The notes below the pieces were generated by a model. It was given only the letters and a program-made list of their open reading frames with translations. It had not been told where the DNA came from and ran no database searches. Both the position numbers and the translations under genes were made by a program. A stretch of 64,000 bases of DNA. Origin: Actinomadura flavalba DSM 45200. GTDB lineage: Bacteria; Actinomycetota; Actinomycetes; Streptosporangiales; Streptosporangiaceae. The DNA is taken from the NCBI RefSeq assembly GCF_000374305.1, contig NZ_KB894094.1, forward strand, positions 124,001-188,000, in the 5' to 3' direction. Positions within the stretch are counted from its first letter, which is position 1; each line of letters starts with the position of its first letter. This document shows positions 50,271 to 58,766 of the stretch, piece by piece.

Positions 50271-52154
50271 TTACTGTGAGCCGAGGCCGCGCTCCCGCAA
50301 CACCCGTCTCCGCTGCTCAAGCGCGACAAGATCACCGAAGAGGCGGTTGTACTCCTCGACCTGCTCGGCCGGATTCAGCCGCCCGAGTTTAGATTTGACG
50401 TCCGCGATCTCCCGGGTGAGCTGGCGTTCCTGAATTCGGGCCAGCAGTTCGATCGCATAACGGTCGTCCGATTCCCGGGAGGTCGGTACGGCCTCCACGG
50501 CGAGCTGCGTGACCAGGGCTCTGACCTGGTCGTTCGGGGCCCGCTCGCGCAGCGTCGCGGGCCATTCGGCGGCCCCGGCGGCCGTCGCCGTGCCCCCGGC
50601 CGCGACGATCACCGCGTGCACGGCCCGGTGCGGCGGCACCAGGAACGCCTCGGGCGGCAGCTCGTCGAACAGCGGGCCGAGCACCGCCGGCCACTGGAGC
50701 GCCAGCTTCAGCAGCTCGCGTTCGCGGCGGACGTCGGGGTCGTTCGGGTCGAACGCGGGACGCTCGGGCGCCTCCGCCTCGGCCACGGGGGCGCCGCCCC
50801 GGCGGCCCCGGGCGCGGGACTGCTCGCGGGCGGCCAGCTCGCGGACGCGGCCGAGCACGAACTGCTCGTCCATGATGCCGAGCCAGCGGTCGAGGCTGAC
50901 CGCGTACATCTGGCGCAGCGCGCGGTCCTTGATGGCGGCGACGACGGGCGCGGCGGCGTCGAGCGCGGCGAGCCGCCCCTCGGCGGTGTCGAGGTCGTGG
51001 CTCTCGATCCGGTTGCGGACGGCGAACTCGAACAGCGGCTGCCGGGAGGCGACCAGGTCGCGGACGGCGGCGGCGCCGTGCCGCAGCCGCAGGTCGCACG
51101 GGTCCAGGCCGTCGGGCTGGACGGCCACGAACGTCTGCGTGACGAACTTCTGCTCGTCGGCGAAGGCCCGCAGCGCCGCCTTCTGCCCGGCCGAGTCGCC
51201 GTCGAAGGTGAACACGACCTCGCCGCGGAACTCGTCCTGGTCCATCAGGAGGCGGCGCAGGATCTTGATGTGGTCGTCGCCGAAGGACGTGCCGCAGGTG
51301 GCGATGGCCGTGGGGACGCCCGCCAGGTGACAGGCCATGACGTCGGTGTAGCCCTCGACGACGACGGCCTGGCGGCGGCGGGCGATCTCCTTCTTGGCGA
51401 GGTCGGCGCCGTAGAGCACCGAGCCCTTGTGGAAGAGCGGCGATTCGGGGGTGTTGAGGTACTTGGGGCCCTCGTCGTCGTCGTAGAGCTTGCGGGCGCC
51501 GAAGCCGATGACGTCGCCGGACAGGTCGCGGATGGGCCAGACGAGGCGGCCGCGGAAGCGGTCCATGGGGCCGCGGCGGCCCTCCTTGACGAGCCCGCCG
51601 GTGATCATCTCGGCGTCGGTGAAGCCCCGTCCGCGCAGGTGCCGGACCAGCGCCTCCCACTCGCGGGGCGCGAACCCGACGCCGAAGTGCTCGGCGTCGG
51701 CCGCCTCGAACCCGCGCTCGGCCAGGAACCGGCGGCCGATGACGCCCTCCGGTGAGGAGAGCTGCTCGGTGTAGTACTGCGCGGCGACGCGGTGCGCCTC
51801 CAGCAGCCGGGCGCGCTGCCCGCCGTCCTGCCGCTGGGTGTAGCCGCCCTCCTCGTAGCGGAGCTGCACGCCCGCCTTGCCCGCCAGCCGCTCGACGGCC
51901 TCGGAGAACGACAGGTGCTCGATCTCCTGGACGAACTTGATGACGTCGCCGCCCTCGCCGCACCCGAAGCAGAAGTACAGCCCCCTGCCGGGCGTGACGT
52001 TGAACGACGGCGACTTCTCGTCGTGGAACGGGCACAGCCCCTTGAGGTTGCCGCCGCCCGCGTTCCGTAGCTGAAGGTGCTCGCCCACCACGTCGGCGAT
52101 CGACGCGCGCTCACGGACGAGCGCGATGTCCTCATTGCGAATCCGGCCTGCCAC
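50271..52154 (-). CDS. dnaG: DNA primase
   Basis: A 627-residue primase. CHC2 zinc finger with Cys41, His44, Cys62 and Cys65 (LCPFHDEKSPSF, YFCFGCGEGGDVIKF); TOPRIM catalytic core with VVVEGYTDVMACHLAG (Glu) and FTFDGDSAGQKAALRAF (Asp-x-Asp); and a C-terminal DnaB-interaction domain beginning near residue 450. Lays down RNA primers for replication. GTG at 52154. It is upstream of the sigma-factor gene in the same direction. Confidence 0.96.
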   Translation of the reverse strand: MAGRIRNEDIALVRERASIADVVGEHLQLRNAGGGNLKGLCPFHDEKSPSFNVTPGRGLYFCFGCGEGGDVIKFVQEIEHLSFSEAVERLAGKAGVQLRYEEGGYTQRQDGGQRARLLEAHRVAAQYYTEQLSSPEGVIGRRFLAERGFEAADAEHFGVGFAPREWEALVRHLRGRGFTDAEMITGGLVKEGRRGPMDRFRGRLVWPIRDLSGDVIGFGARKLYDDDEGPKYLNTPESPLFHKGSVLYGADLAKKEIARRRQAVVVEGYTDVMACHLAGVPTAIATCGTSFGDDHIKILRRLLMDQDEFRGEVVFTFDGDSAGQKAALRAFADEQKFVTQTFVAVQPDGLDPCDLRLRHGAAAVRDLVASRQPLFEFAVRNRIESHDLDTAEGRLAALDAAAPVVAAIKDRALRQMYAVSLDRWLGIMDEQFVLGRVRELAAREQSRARGRRGGAPVAEAEAPERPAFDPNDPDVRRERELLKLALQWPAVLGPLFDELPPEAFLVPPHRAVHAVIVAAGGTATAAGAAEWPATLRERAPNDQVRALVTQLAVEAVPTSRESDDRYAIELLARIQERQLTREIADVKSKLGRLNPAEQVEEYNRLFGDLVALEQRRRVLRERGLGSQ

Positions 52155-52231
52155 ACCGGCGAGTCTAATGTCGCCCTCCGACGGAACCCGCCGGTCGGGA
52201 TGAACGCGGCCTTCGCGGGGAGGTGGGAGGC

Positions 52232-52831
52232 ATGAAGCGTTCGGTGGTGTGGGTGAAGCCGCGTGGGGCGGAGCTGGCGACGGTGCGGTTCGGGGAGGGA
52301 CGGCTGGAGGCCGAGGGCGTCGCGCTCGGCGGGGGGCCGTTCCCGTACCGGCTGGAGTACGAGCTGACCACCGGGGACCGGTACGTGACGGCGCGGCTGC
52401 TGGTGCGGGCGTCCGGGGACGATCCCGCGTCCGGGCCGTGGGTGCGGCACCTGGAACTGGTCAACCGGCCGGAGGGCGTGTGGACGGTCAGCGCCCGCGC
52501 CGAGGGGCACGTCGACCTGCCGCCGCCCGGCGGGGACGCGGCGGCGCTCGCCGGGGCGCTGGACTGCGACCTCGGGCTGTCGCCGCTGACGAACACGATG
52601 CCGGTGCTGCGCGGCGGCTACCTGGACGGCGGCGAGCGCGCGGACCACCTCATGGCGTGGGTGTCGGTGCCGGATCTGCGCGTCCTGCCGGACGAGCAGA
52701 CGTACGCGCCCGGACGCCGCGAGGGCGGGACGTCGATCGTGGAGTACCGCAGCCCGCGCTGGGACCGGGACATCGTCGTCGACGCGGACGGGCTCGTCGT
52801 GGAGTATCCCGGAATCGGACGCCGGGCCTGA
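52232..52831 (+). CDS. Putative glycolipid-binding-domain protein (DUF1089)
   Basis: A 199-residue protein of the PF06475 family: GPFPYRLEYELTTGDRYVTARLLVRA, HLELVNRPEGVWTV, DCDLGLSPLTNTMPVLR and the terminal RYR-like strand EYRSPRWDRDIVVDADGLVVEYPGIGRR. The name comes from structural resemblance to lipoprotein-localisation folds and its function is unproven. ATG at 52232 follows GGGAGGC; a second purine tract precedes. Divergent from dnaG with 77 bp between. Confidence 0.87.
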   Translation: MKRSVVWVKPRGAELATVRFGEGRLEAEGVALGGGPFPYRLEYELTTGDRYVTARLLVRASGDDPASGPWVRHLELVNRPEGVWTVSARAEGHVDLPPPGGDAAALAGALDCDLGLSPLTNTMPVLRGGYLDGGERADHLMAWVSVPDLRVLPDEQTYAPGRREGGTSIVEYRSPRWDRDIVVDADGLVVEYPGIGRRA

Positions 52832-53005
52832 TGCAGAAATGGGCGCCATGACGGTTATTGAGGAAATAGCGAGATCGCCTCTCTGAAACCCCTCATCGGG
52901 TTCTTCTCGACGCGCTGTCCGCATCCGGCCCCGGGGTTCCGCCGCACCTTTTCCGACCCCGATAATCGGACGCGTTCCGACCACGAATCCAGGGGGATCG
53001 TGCTC

Positions 53006-53512
53006 ATGCGTTCGACCAGGAAACTCACGCTCGCCTCGGTCACGGCCGTTTCCGGGCTGCTCTTCGCCCTGACGCCGGGAACGGCGCACGCCGACGCGTC
53101 CGACCTCACCGCCCGTCCGACCGCCAAGCCGAAGGCCGGCGCGGCGCAGGCCGACGTCATCACCTGCAAGATCACGGCGCACAACCCGCACTACTCGCAC
53201 CACGCGCACGCGGCCGACAAGCACCGCGTCAACGTCACCGCCGACGTGAAGTGCACGAAGAAGGTCGGCTCGCTCAAGATCAAGGTGATCCTGTACAAGA
53301 ACGGCAAGAAGTACAAGGAGAGCGGCTGGAAGACCGCCACCGGCAAGAACCGCGTCAGCACCAACGCCGCCCGGCGCTGCGTGAAGAAGCAGACCTACCA
53401 GGCCAAGGCGCTCGCCACGGTCGTCTTCCCGCCGCGCTACACGCCGCCGTCGGGCAGCGGGTACGACTGGAGCACCAAGGTGCGCATCAACGCCTGCAAG
53501 AAGGGCGGCTGA
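53006..53512 (+). CDS. Small secreted basic protein with paired cysteines (1 of 3)
   Basis: A 168-residue protein with a Sec signal (RSTRKLTLASVTAVSGLLFALTPGTAHA), a Pro/Lys linker (TARPTAKPKAG), and a domain with four cysteines (ITCKITAHNPHYSHHAHA, VKCTKKVGSLKIKVILYKNGKKYKESGW, RRCVKKQTYQAKA, INACKKGG). It is strongly Lys-rich and has a His-rich patch HYSHHAHAADKH. Purpose unknown; related in style to the genes at 54461 and 55001. Alternative GTG at 53000; AGGGGG lies at 52991-52996. Confidence 0.75.
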   Translation: MRSTRKLTLASVTAVSGLLFALTPGTAHADASDLTARPTAKPKAGAAQADVITCKITAHNPHYSHHAHAADKHRVNVTADVKCTKKVGSLKIKVILYKNGKKYKESGWKTATGKNRVSTNAARRCVKKQTYQAKALATVVFPPRYTPPSGSGYDWSTKVRINACKKGG

Positions 53513-53534
53513 GCCGCACCGCCCGCTGAGGCGG

Positions 53535-53563
53535 ACGGCTCCCGGACGGCGTCCGGGAGCCGT
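53535..53563. terminator. Bidirectional hairpin terminator
   Basis: 14-bp arms ACGGCTCCCGGACG and CGTCCGGGAGCCGT with a single-base centre, between the convergent ends at 53512 and 53565. Confidence 0.82.
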
Positions 53564-53564
53564 T

Positions 53565-54218
53565 TCAGCCGTCGAGCGGGTCGCCTGGGACGACGCGGGT
53601 GACGTCGAGGCCGGGCGTGCCGAGCAGGTCGTCGACCAGGGCCGCCGGGCCGCCGACGTAGGTGGCGGCGAGGTCGATCTCGGTGGCGACGCACCAGGCG
53701 CGGTCGTCCGGCCAGAACAGGTTCGGTGACTGGGGGAAGAAGTAGCCGTCGCCCCGGTCGCCGATGGCGGTCGCCGCGTCGAGCGGGCCGCCGAGCAGGA
53801 CGTGGTCGCGGGCGGGCAGCCGGACGCGCGGCGCGTCCAGCGCCCCGGCGAGGTAGCCCGCGGGCGGCGCGGCCGGGACGGGCGGCGTCTCCCCCGGGCC
53901 GCCCTCGGCGCGCAGGACCCGGCCGCCGGACGCCGGGCGGAGCCAGCCCCAGCCGTCCCACAGGCAGAACCAGACCCGCTCCGGCGTGCGGGTGCGGCGC
54001 GCGAGGACCGCGCACAGCGTGCCCAGTTCGCGGGCGTCCAGACTGCCGGGCCACGGTTCCTCCCCCGGGCCGGCGGGGTGCGCGACGCGGGCGTACGCCG
54101 CGTACCGGCGGGGCAGCAGCGCGGCGACGGTGCCCTCGGCACCGCCGATCTCCGCCGGAAGCCAGGCGGCCGGAGCGAGGTCCCGGACCACTACCGGGAA
54201 AGGCGGCGATGGCGACAT
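53565..54218 (-). CDS. Conserved actinobacterial hypothetical protein
   Basis: A 217-residue soluble protein. The most telling segment is near the C-terminus, SPNLFWPDDRAWCVATEIDLAATYVGG, a Trp-Pro-x-Asp-Arg-Ala-Trp-Cys-Val-Ala-Thr-Glu-Ile-Asp pattern I associate with a common actinobacterial family of unknown function; VWFCLWDGWGWLRPASGG and YLAGALDAPRVRLPARDHVLLGGPL are also conserved. Nothing suggests export or an enzyme. ATG at 54218. Confidence 0.75.
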   Translation of the reverse strand: MSPSPPFPVVVRDLAPAAWLPAEIGGAEGTVAALLPRRYAAYARVAHPAGPGEEPWPGSLDARELGTLCAVLARRTRTPERVWFCLWDGWGWLRPASGGRVLRAEGGPGETPPVPAAPPAGYLAGALDAPRVRLPARDHVLLGGPLDAATAIGDRGDGYFFPQSPNLFWPDDRAWCVATEIDLAATYVGGPAALVDDLLGTPGLDVTRVVPGDPLDG

Positions 54219-54460
54219 GCGCGACTTCCTTCAGATGGCCGGTTTTCACGGATCGACGGGGTTTCTTCCGTCACTCCTCGCTGTTCACATTAGCGCCCCG
54301 CGCGGCGCGGCGAGGGAATTCCCGGCGCGCGCGGACGAGCAGCGTAATACCGTCCACAACCCGCCTTGCTCCCGTGCAGGGTGACGTCGCGGGACCACTG
54401 AAGATGATCTAGGTTCCCGAGCATCCTCACGCACTCCGACAGCACGGACAAGGAGTCTTC

Positions 54461-54943
54461 ATGCCCGATGCGGCAACGCGGGAACGGCGCCCCGGCAGGG
54501 CGCGGACCGGGAGACTGATCGGCGCGGGCGCACTGCTGGCGGCGGGCGCCCTGGCCGTTCCCGCACCGGCGGCGGCGGCGCCCGGGCCGGCCCCGGTCGC
54601 GGCGGCGGCCACCTGCGGCGACCCGGAGTTCAAGGTCTGGTACGACTCCGACCAGTACGGCAAGTACCTCAAGGTGTGGTTCCAGACCGCGAAGGGCTGC
54701 CCCAAGAGCAAGAAGGTGGGGCAGCTCACCGGCAGCGTCTACTGCAAGGCGGGCAAGAAGAAGAACAAGCGCGTCTACTACGCGACGGCCAGGGGCAACC
54801 CGAAGGTCGAGACGCTGATCGCCGCGCTCCCGCCCAAGAGCCAGTGCTCGAAGTTCCTGGCGACGGGAACGATCCACTACCTCCCGTCGGCCAAGGAGTA
54901 CAAGGACGACTGGGCCTTCACCTGGGGCAACTACCCCGCGTGA
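54461..54943 (+). CDS. Small secreted basic protein with paired cysteines (2 of 3)
   Basis: A 160-residue protein with a Sec signal (GRLIGAGALLAAGALAVPAPAAAA) and a ~105-residue domain with four cysteines (ATCGDPEFKVWYDSDQYGKYLKVWFQ, KGCPKSKKVGQL, VYCKAGKKKNKRVYYATARG, SQCSKFLATGTIHYL). Very Lys/Tyr-rich. Unknown family; the Cys placement suggests two disulfides and an extracellular role. ATG at 54461 follows AAGGAGTCTTC. Confidence 0.78.
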   Translation: MPDAATRERRPGRARTGRLIGAGALLAAGALAVPAPAAAAPGPAPVAAAATCGDPEFKVWYDSDQYGKYLKVWFQTAKGCPKSKKVGQLTGSVYCKAGKKKNKRVYYATARGNPKVETLIAALPPKSQCSKFLATGTIHYLPSAKEYKDDWAFTWGNYPA

Positions 54944-55000
54944 CCTCCGCCGGACACCCCCGGCACAGCGTGATCCGGCAGAGCGACAGGAGAGGACCGC

Positions 55001-55432
55001 ATGACGAACACCTGGGCCAGGAGACTCGGACGCGGCGCGCTGGCCGCCGGAGCGGCCGGCGTCCTGTGCGCCGCGGTGGCCCCCGCGCCCGCCCACGCGG
55101 ACGGGATCTACAAGGGCACCAAGAAGGGCACCATTGACGTCACCGGCGGCCCCAAGTTCCGCTACACCGACAAGCAGTACCTGAGCACGTCGTCGAAGAA
55201 CACGCGGAGCCACATCATCCACGTCACGTGGTCCGGCTGTTCGCCCTGGCGGGCCCGGATGGCGGTCGCCCACCCCGGCGGCGGCTACACCACCGACGCG
55301 GACGACGTCCACAAGTGCGGCGGCACCGCGTACGTCACCAACATCGGCAAGGCGAACGCGAACGTGACGCTCACGATCTCGGTCATGAAGGGCCAGGCCG
55401 TCGGCTCCGTCACGATCAAGCCGATCAAGTGA
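55001..55432 (+). CDS. Small secreted basic protein with paired cysteines (3 of 3)
   Basis: A 143-residue protein with a twin-basic Sec signal (RRLGRGALAAGAAGVLCAAVAPAPAHA) and a beta-rich domain with two cysteines (VTWSGCSPWRARMAVAHPGG, DVHKCGGTAYVTNIG) and a repetitive end (VTLTISVMKGQAVGSVTIKPIK). Starts 57 bp after gene 2, ATG behind AGGAGAGGAC, so the two are likely cotranscribed. Function unknown. Confidence 0.78.
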   Translation: MTNTWARRLGRGALAAGAAGVLCAAVAPAPAHADGIYKGTKKGTIDVTGGPKFRYTDKQYLSTSSKNTRSHIIHVTWSGCSPWRARMAVAHPGGGYTTDADDVHKCGGTAYVTNIGKANANVTLTISVMKGQAVGSVTIKPIK

Positions 55433-55437
55433 TCCGG

Positions 55438-55466
55438 CCGTGCCCGGCACCCGGTGCCGGGCACGG
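55438..55466. terminator. Bidirectional hairpin terminator
   Basis: 13-bp arms CCGTGCCCGGCAC and GTGCCGGGCACGG with loop CCG, between the convergent ends at 55432 and 55475. Confidence 0.85.
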
Positions 55467-55474
55467 CGCGCGGG

Positions 55475-56113
55475 TCAGCGGTACGCGGCGACGACCTCCA
55501 CCTCGACGAGCCAGCCCGCGACGGGCAGGTTCGCGACCTCCAGTGTCACGCGGGACGGACGGGCGGGGTTGACGAAGATCGGCGCGGCGGGCGGGGCCGT
55601 GCCGAGCGGGACGGGGACGACCTTCTTGGTGGCCAGGTCGGTGTTCGCGAAGTACTGGCGGTACGCGCGGTTCCAGCCCGCGAAGTCCGCGATGTCGGTA
55701 CCGGGCGGGTTGGACAGGTAGGCGCGCATCGAGATGACGTCCCGCAGCGTCAGGCCCTGCGCGCGGAGGTTGGCGGTGATCTGCTCGAAGACGTTCAGCG
55801 ACTGGGCCTCGGTGAGCGTGACGCCCGGAGGGAGCTCCGTCCACTTGACGAAGCGTTCGGGGCTGCCCGCCGGGGCGGCCGCGTTGGCCGTCGCGGGGCC
55901 GAGGCCGCTGGCGGTGTAGGTGCCGACGAGCGAGCCGACCGCGACGCCGTCGGCGATGGAAGGGTTCGTCGCCCCCGCCGGGAGGGCGGGGCGGACCTGG
56001 AGGGGGTGCGGGGGCTTGGCGGGCTTGGCCTCGGGCGCGGCGGACGCGGTCCCGGCCACGCCGAGCAGGAGGACGCCCGCCGCACCGGCGGCGAGCAGGG
56101 GAAGACGGCGCAT
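55475..56113 (-). CDS. Exported Rid-family (RidA/YjgF-like) protein
   Basis: A 212-residue protein with a Sec signal (RRLPLLAAGAAGVLLLGVAGTASAA) followed by a Rid domain. The end PSRVTLEVANLPVAGWLVEVEVVAAY contains the conserved Arg that binds the imine substrate in active RidA enzymes; QSLNVFEQITANLRAQGLTLRDVISMRAYLSN is the central helix. RidA hydrolyses reactive enamine/imine intermediates. The amine-oxidase gene ends 5 bp upstream, so the exported pair is cotranscribed. Confidence 0.85.
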   Translation of the reverse strand: MRRLPLLAAGAAGVLLLGVAGTASAAPEAKPAKPPHPLQVRPALPAGATNPSIADGVAVGSLVGTYTASGLGPATANAAAPAGSPERFVKWTELPPGVTLTEAQSLNVFEQITANLRAQGLTLRDVISMRAYLSNPPGTDIADFAGWNRAYRQYFANTDLATKKVVPVPLGTAPPAAPIFVNPARPSRVTLEVANLPVAGWLVEVEVVAAYR

Positions 56114-56118
56114 CGGGT

Positions 56119-57720
56119 TCAGCCTTTCAGGGCGCGCTGGTGGAGTTCGGTGACGACCTTGCGCGCGGACTCGAACGAGCCGTGCTGCCAGGCGATCTCG
56201 TAGCTGAGCCAGTCCCCGGCGTAGTAGACGTTGCCGGCGGGCCGGTTGAGCAGGGCGTACTCGGCGCCGCGCGACGGCCAGGACACCCAGCCGCCCTCGA
56301 TGTGCCGCTGGCGCCGCCACGCGATCGACGCGGACGCGGCGATGTTCCTGCGGTACTCGGGACCGTGGATCTTCGCCCCGGCGGCGAGGGCGCGGTCGAG
56401 CCGGGCGGAGTGGGAGAGGGCGGCGTAGGCGTCGGCGTTGCCGCCGAAGTTGTAGTAGCCGACGACGAGGCCCCGGTCGCCGCCGTAGCCCGACGACGGG
56501 TACCAGATCGTGGACACGTCCAGGTCGGTGTTGGTGATGCCGCCGTAGATGTTGTGGCCGGTCTCCCACCAGCGGTTGCGGTACTCCAGGCCGATCTTCC
56601 CGGTGGAGACGGGGACGGGCGTGGCCAGCGCCGACTGGACGCTCGCGCCGAGGTTGTGCGGGATCTTGGCGAGGATGTGCGGGGGCAGCGTGGCGATGCA
56701 GTAGTCGGCCTCGGCGACGCGCGTCCGGCCGCCGCTGCGGTACTCGACGCGGACGCCCCGCGCCAGGTTGGTGATCTGGGTGACGGCGGCGCCGGTCTCG
56801 ATGCGGTGGTGGCCGACGGCCTTGGCCAGGGCGCGCGGGATGGCGTCCATGCCGCCGACCGGCTGGAACATGAGCATCGCCTGCGAGTAGCCGAACTCGA
56901 AGGAGAACGCCCGGCCGACGCCGCTGGCGAAGACGTCGGCGAGGGCGGGGACGTCGCCGAGCGGCGTGCCCGCGACGTGCCCGGCGCCGGGGTCGACGGT
57001 GTAGCCGCGCCGCCCGCCGCCCTTGTAGGCGAAGTCGTCGGTCTTGCGGCCGATGGCGCCGAAGTCGGTGAGGAACGCGAGCAGGCGTTCCTTGTCGGTC
57101 GAGGTGAGCTGCTTGTCCAGGGCGCCCTGGTCGGTGGCCTTGGCGAGCAGTTCGGAGACGTAGCCGTAGACGTCGGCCTTGGCGGTGCGCCACTTGACGG
57201 GCGCTTTCATCCCGGCGTTCTCGTTGTAGATGTACGCCTCGGCGTTGGAGTTGGTGAACACCTCCAGCGGCACGCCGAGTTCGCGGCAGTAGTCCATGGT
57301 GGTCATCCACTGCGCGATGCGGGCGGGTCCGGCGTTCATGTACTGGCCGCGCGAGAATCCGGCGCGCTGGGTGGCGCCGTCGATCTCGGTGAGCCGGTCG
57401 CCGCCGCGCAGCGTGAGGTTGCGGCCGCCGACGCGGTCCTGGGCCTCCAGGACGGTGACGCGGTACCCGGCCTTGCCGAGTTCGTAGGCGGCGGCGAGCC
57501 CGGCGACCCCGCCGCCGAGGACGAGGACGCGGGCGGCCGAGCGTCCGCGCAGGGTGAAGTCGGACGGGCGGGGCGGGGTGAACGCGACGCGGGGGGACGC
57601 CTCGGCGGCGGGGGCGAGGCCGAGCGCGCCCATGGTGGCGAACATCGCCCCCGCGCCGCCGGTCGCTCCCACCCGGGTGAGAAATCCTCGTCTGCTGACG
57701 GAGCTGGTCTCCGCGGCCAA
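56119..57720 (-). CDS. Exported flavin monoamine / L-amino acid oxidase
   Basis: A 533-residue FAD enzyme with a twin-arginine signal (SSVSRRGFLTRVGATGG). VLVLGGGVAGLAAAYELGKAGYRVTVLEAQDRVGGR is the dinucleotide-binding fold, VGGMDAIPRALAKAV the substrate-domain motif, and the end GNVYYAGDWLSYEIAWQHGSFESARKV the FAD-closing motif. Such enzymes oxidise amines or L-amino acids to imines, with peroxide. TTG at 57720 has GGAGGT 6 bases upstream. The Rid gene just behind fits an imine-clearing partner. Confidence 0.9.
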   Translation of the reverse strand: MAAETSSVSRRGFLTRVGATGGAGAMFATMGALGLAPAAEASPRVAFTPPRPSDFTLRGRSAARVLVLGGGVAGLAAAYELGKAGYRVTVLEAQDRVGGRNLTLRGGDRLTEIDGATQRAGFSRGQYMNAGPARIAQWMTTMDYCRELGVPLEVFTNSNAEAYIYNENAGMKAPVKWRTAKADVYGYVSELLAKATDQGALDKQLTSTDKERLLAFLTDFGAIGRKTDDFAYKGGGRRGYTVDPGAGHVAGTPLGDVPALADVFASGVGRAFSFEFGYSQAMLMFQPVGGMDAIPRALAKAVGHHRIETGAAVTQITNLARGVRVEYRSGGRTRVAEADYCIATLPPHILAKIPHNLGASVQSALATPVPVSTGKIGLEYRNRWWETGHNIYGGITNTDLDVSTIWYPSSGYGGDRGLVVGYYNFGGNADAYAALSHSARLDRALAAGAKIHGPEYRRNIAASASIAWRRQRHIEGGWVSWPSRGAEYALLNRPAGNVYYAGDWLSYEIAWQHGSFESARKVVTELHQRALKG

Positions 57721-58167
57721 TGGGCACCTCCAAGATCGTTCGGCGGCAGTCTCGGAAGTCGCGGTTTCACGGGGCCGCGCGCCCGGTAAGCGTGATGTTT
57801 CGCCATCAACCGGTATGTAAGTGATCTATTGCCGAAACCTCACCGAAGCGGTCTGACCTGCTCGGGCTTTCCGGAAGGCCAAAATTGCGATCTCCTCTTT
57901 CGGCGCCCTGACCAGGGCATACACTTCCCCTGACACCCGCTGACGCGGTCTCGCCGCCACTCCCGGTGACGCGCGAACGCCGTCTCTCGCGTGTTACGGC
58001 CCGGCCCGGGGCTTCCGCAGCCCGGCGGCGCGCGGACCGGCCGGACCACGCGGGCCACCCGGCCCGGGAAGGCCCGTTTGTGTCGGGTGTGTTTCGCGTG
58101 TGAAATGGGCGTTAAATACCCGGGTGTTCCGTTCCGTCGCAGGTCAGCGGCGGCTAGCGTCCCGTCT
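57721..58167. other. 447-bp divergent intergenic region
   Basis: Between the amine-oxidase start and ureA. No open frame looks coding: the antisense frame from 58589 into this region is a shadow of ureA. About 57785-57900 is locally AT-richer (GGTATGTAAGTGATCTATTG, CCAAAATTGCGATCTC), a likely promoter zone for the leftward operon. A GC-rich block at 58000-58070 contains several CCGGCCC/GGGCCGG-type short inverted repeats. The final 13 bp before ureA carry TAGCGT (see next entry). Confidence 0.6.
58155..58160 (+). promoter_or_regulatory. -10-like TAGCGT placed for a leaderless ureA transcript
   Basis: TAGCGT ends 7 bases before the ureA GTG, and no Shine-Dalgarno-like purine run occurs between. 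This is the TANNNT-to-start spacing of leaderless actinobacterial messages. The -35 region (TTCCGT at 58132) is weak. Confidence 0.45.
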
Positions 58168-58470
58168 GTGCTTCTTTCCCCACATGAGCAGGAGCGCCTG
58201 CTGATCCACGTCGCCGCGCAGGTGGCGCGGGACCGGCGGGCGCGCGGGCTGCGCCTCAACCATCCCGAGGCCACCGCGATCATCGCCGTGCACCTCATGG
58301 AAGGCGCCCGCGACGGGCGCACCGTCGCCGAGCTGATGGAGTCCGGGCGGACCGTCCTCACCCGCGACGACGTCATGGAGGGCGTGCCGGAGATGCTCGC
58401 GTCCGTGCAGATGGAGGCCACGTTCCCCGACGGCACCAAGCTCGTCACCGTCCACCGGCCGATCCCGTGA
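58168..58470 (+). CDS. ureA: Urease gamma subunit
   Basis: A 100-residue urease gamma subunit: [52 protein letters not shown] and [28 protein letters not shown] are the family pattern at full length. Urease splits urea to ammonia and carbamate in the cytoplasm. First gene of ureABCFGD; stop overlaps ureB by 4 bases. Confidence 0.96.
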   Translation: MLLSPHEQERLLIHVAAQVARDRRARGLRLNHPEATAIIAVHLMEGARDGRTVAELMESGRTVLTRDDVMEGVPEMLASVQMEATFPDGTKLVTVHRPIP

Positions 58471-58766
58471 TCCCCGGCGAGATCGTGCCCGGCCCCGAAC
58501 CGGTCGAGCTGAACCCCGGACGGCCACGCACGACGCTGACCGTCACCAACACTGGCGACCGGCCCGTCCAGGTCGGGTCGCACTACCACTTCGCCGACGC
58601 CAACGCCGCGCTGGAGTTCGACCGCGACGCCGCGCGCGGGCAGCGGCTGGACGTCGCGGCGGGGACCGCCGTGCGGTTCGAGCCGGGCGTCGTCCGGGAC
58701 GTCGCGCTCGTCCCGCTCGCCGGGACGCGCACCGTGCCGGGCCTGCGGATCAGGGAGGGCCGATGA
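58467..58766 (+). CDS. ureB: Urease beta subunit
   Basis: A 99-residue beta subunit: [68 protein letters not shown] and the terminal RIREGR are canonical. Overlaps ureA and ureC by 4 bases each, indicating coupled translation of the structural genes. Confidence 0.96.
   Translation: MIPGEIVPGPEPVELNPGRPRTTLTVTNTGDRPVQVGSHYHFADANAALEFDRDAARGQRLDVAAGTAVRFEPGVVRDVALVPLAGTRTVPGLRIREGR

Noticed and set aside
57840..58589. Leftward 249-residue frame over the ureA promoter region
   Set aside because: It runs antisense through ureA with no motif or ribosome site.
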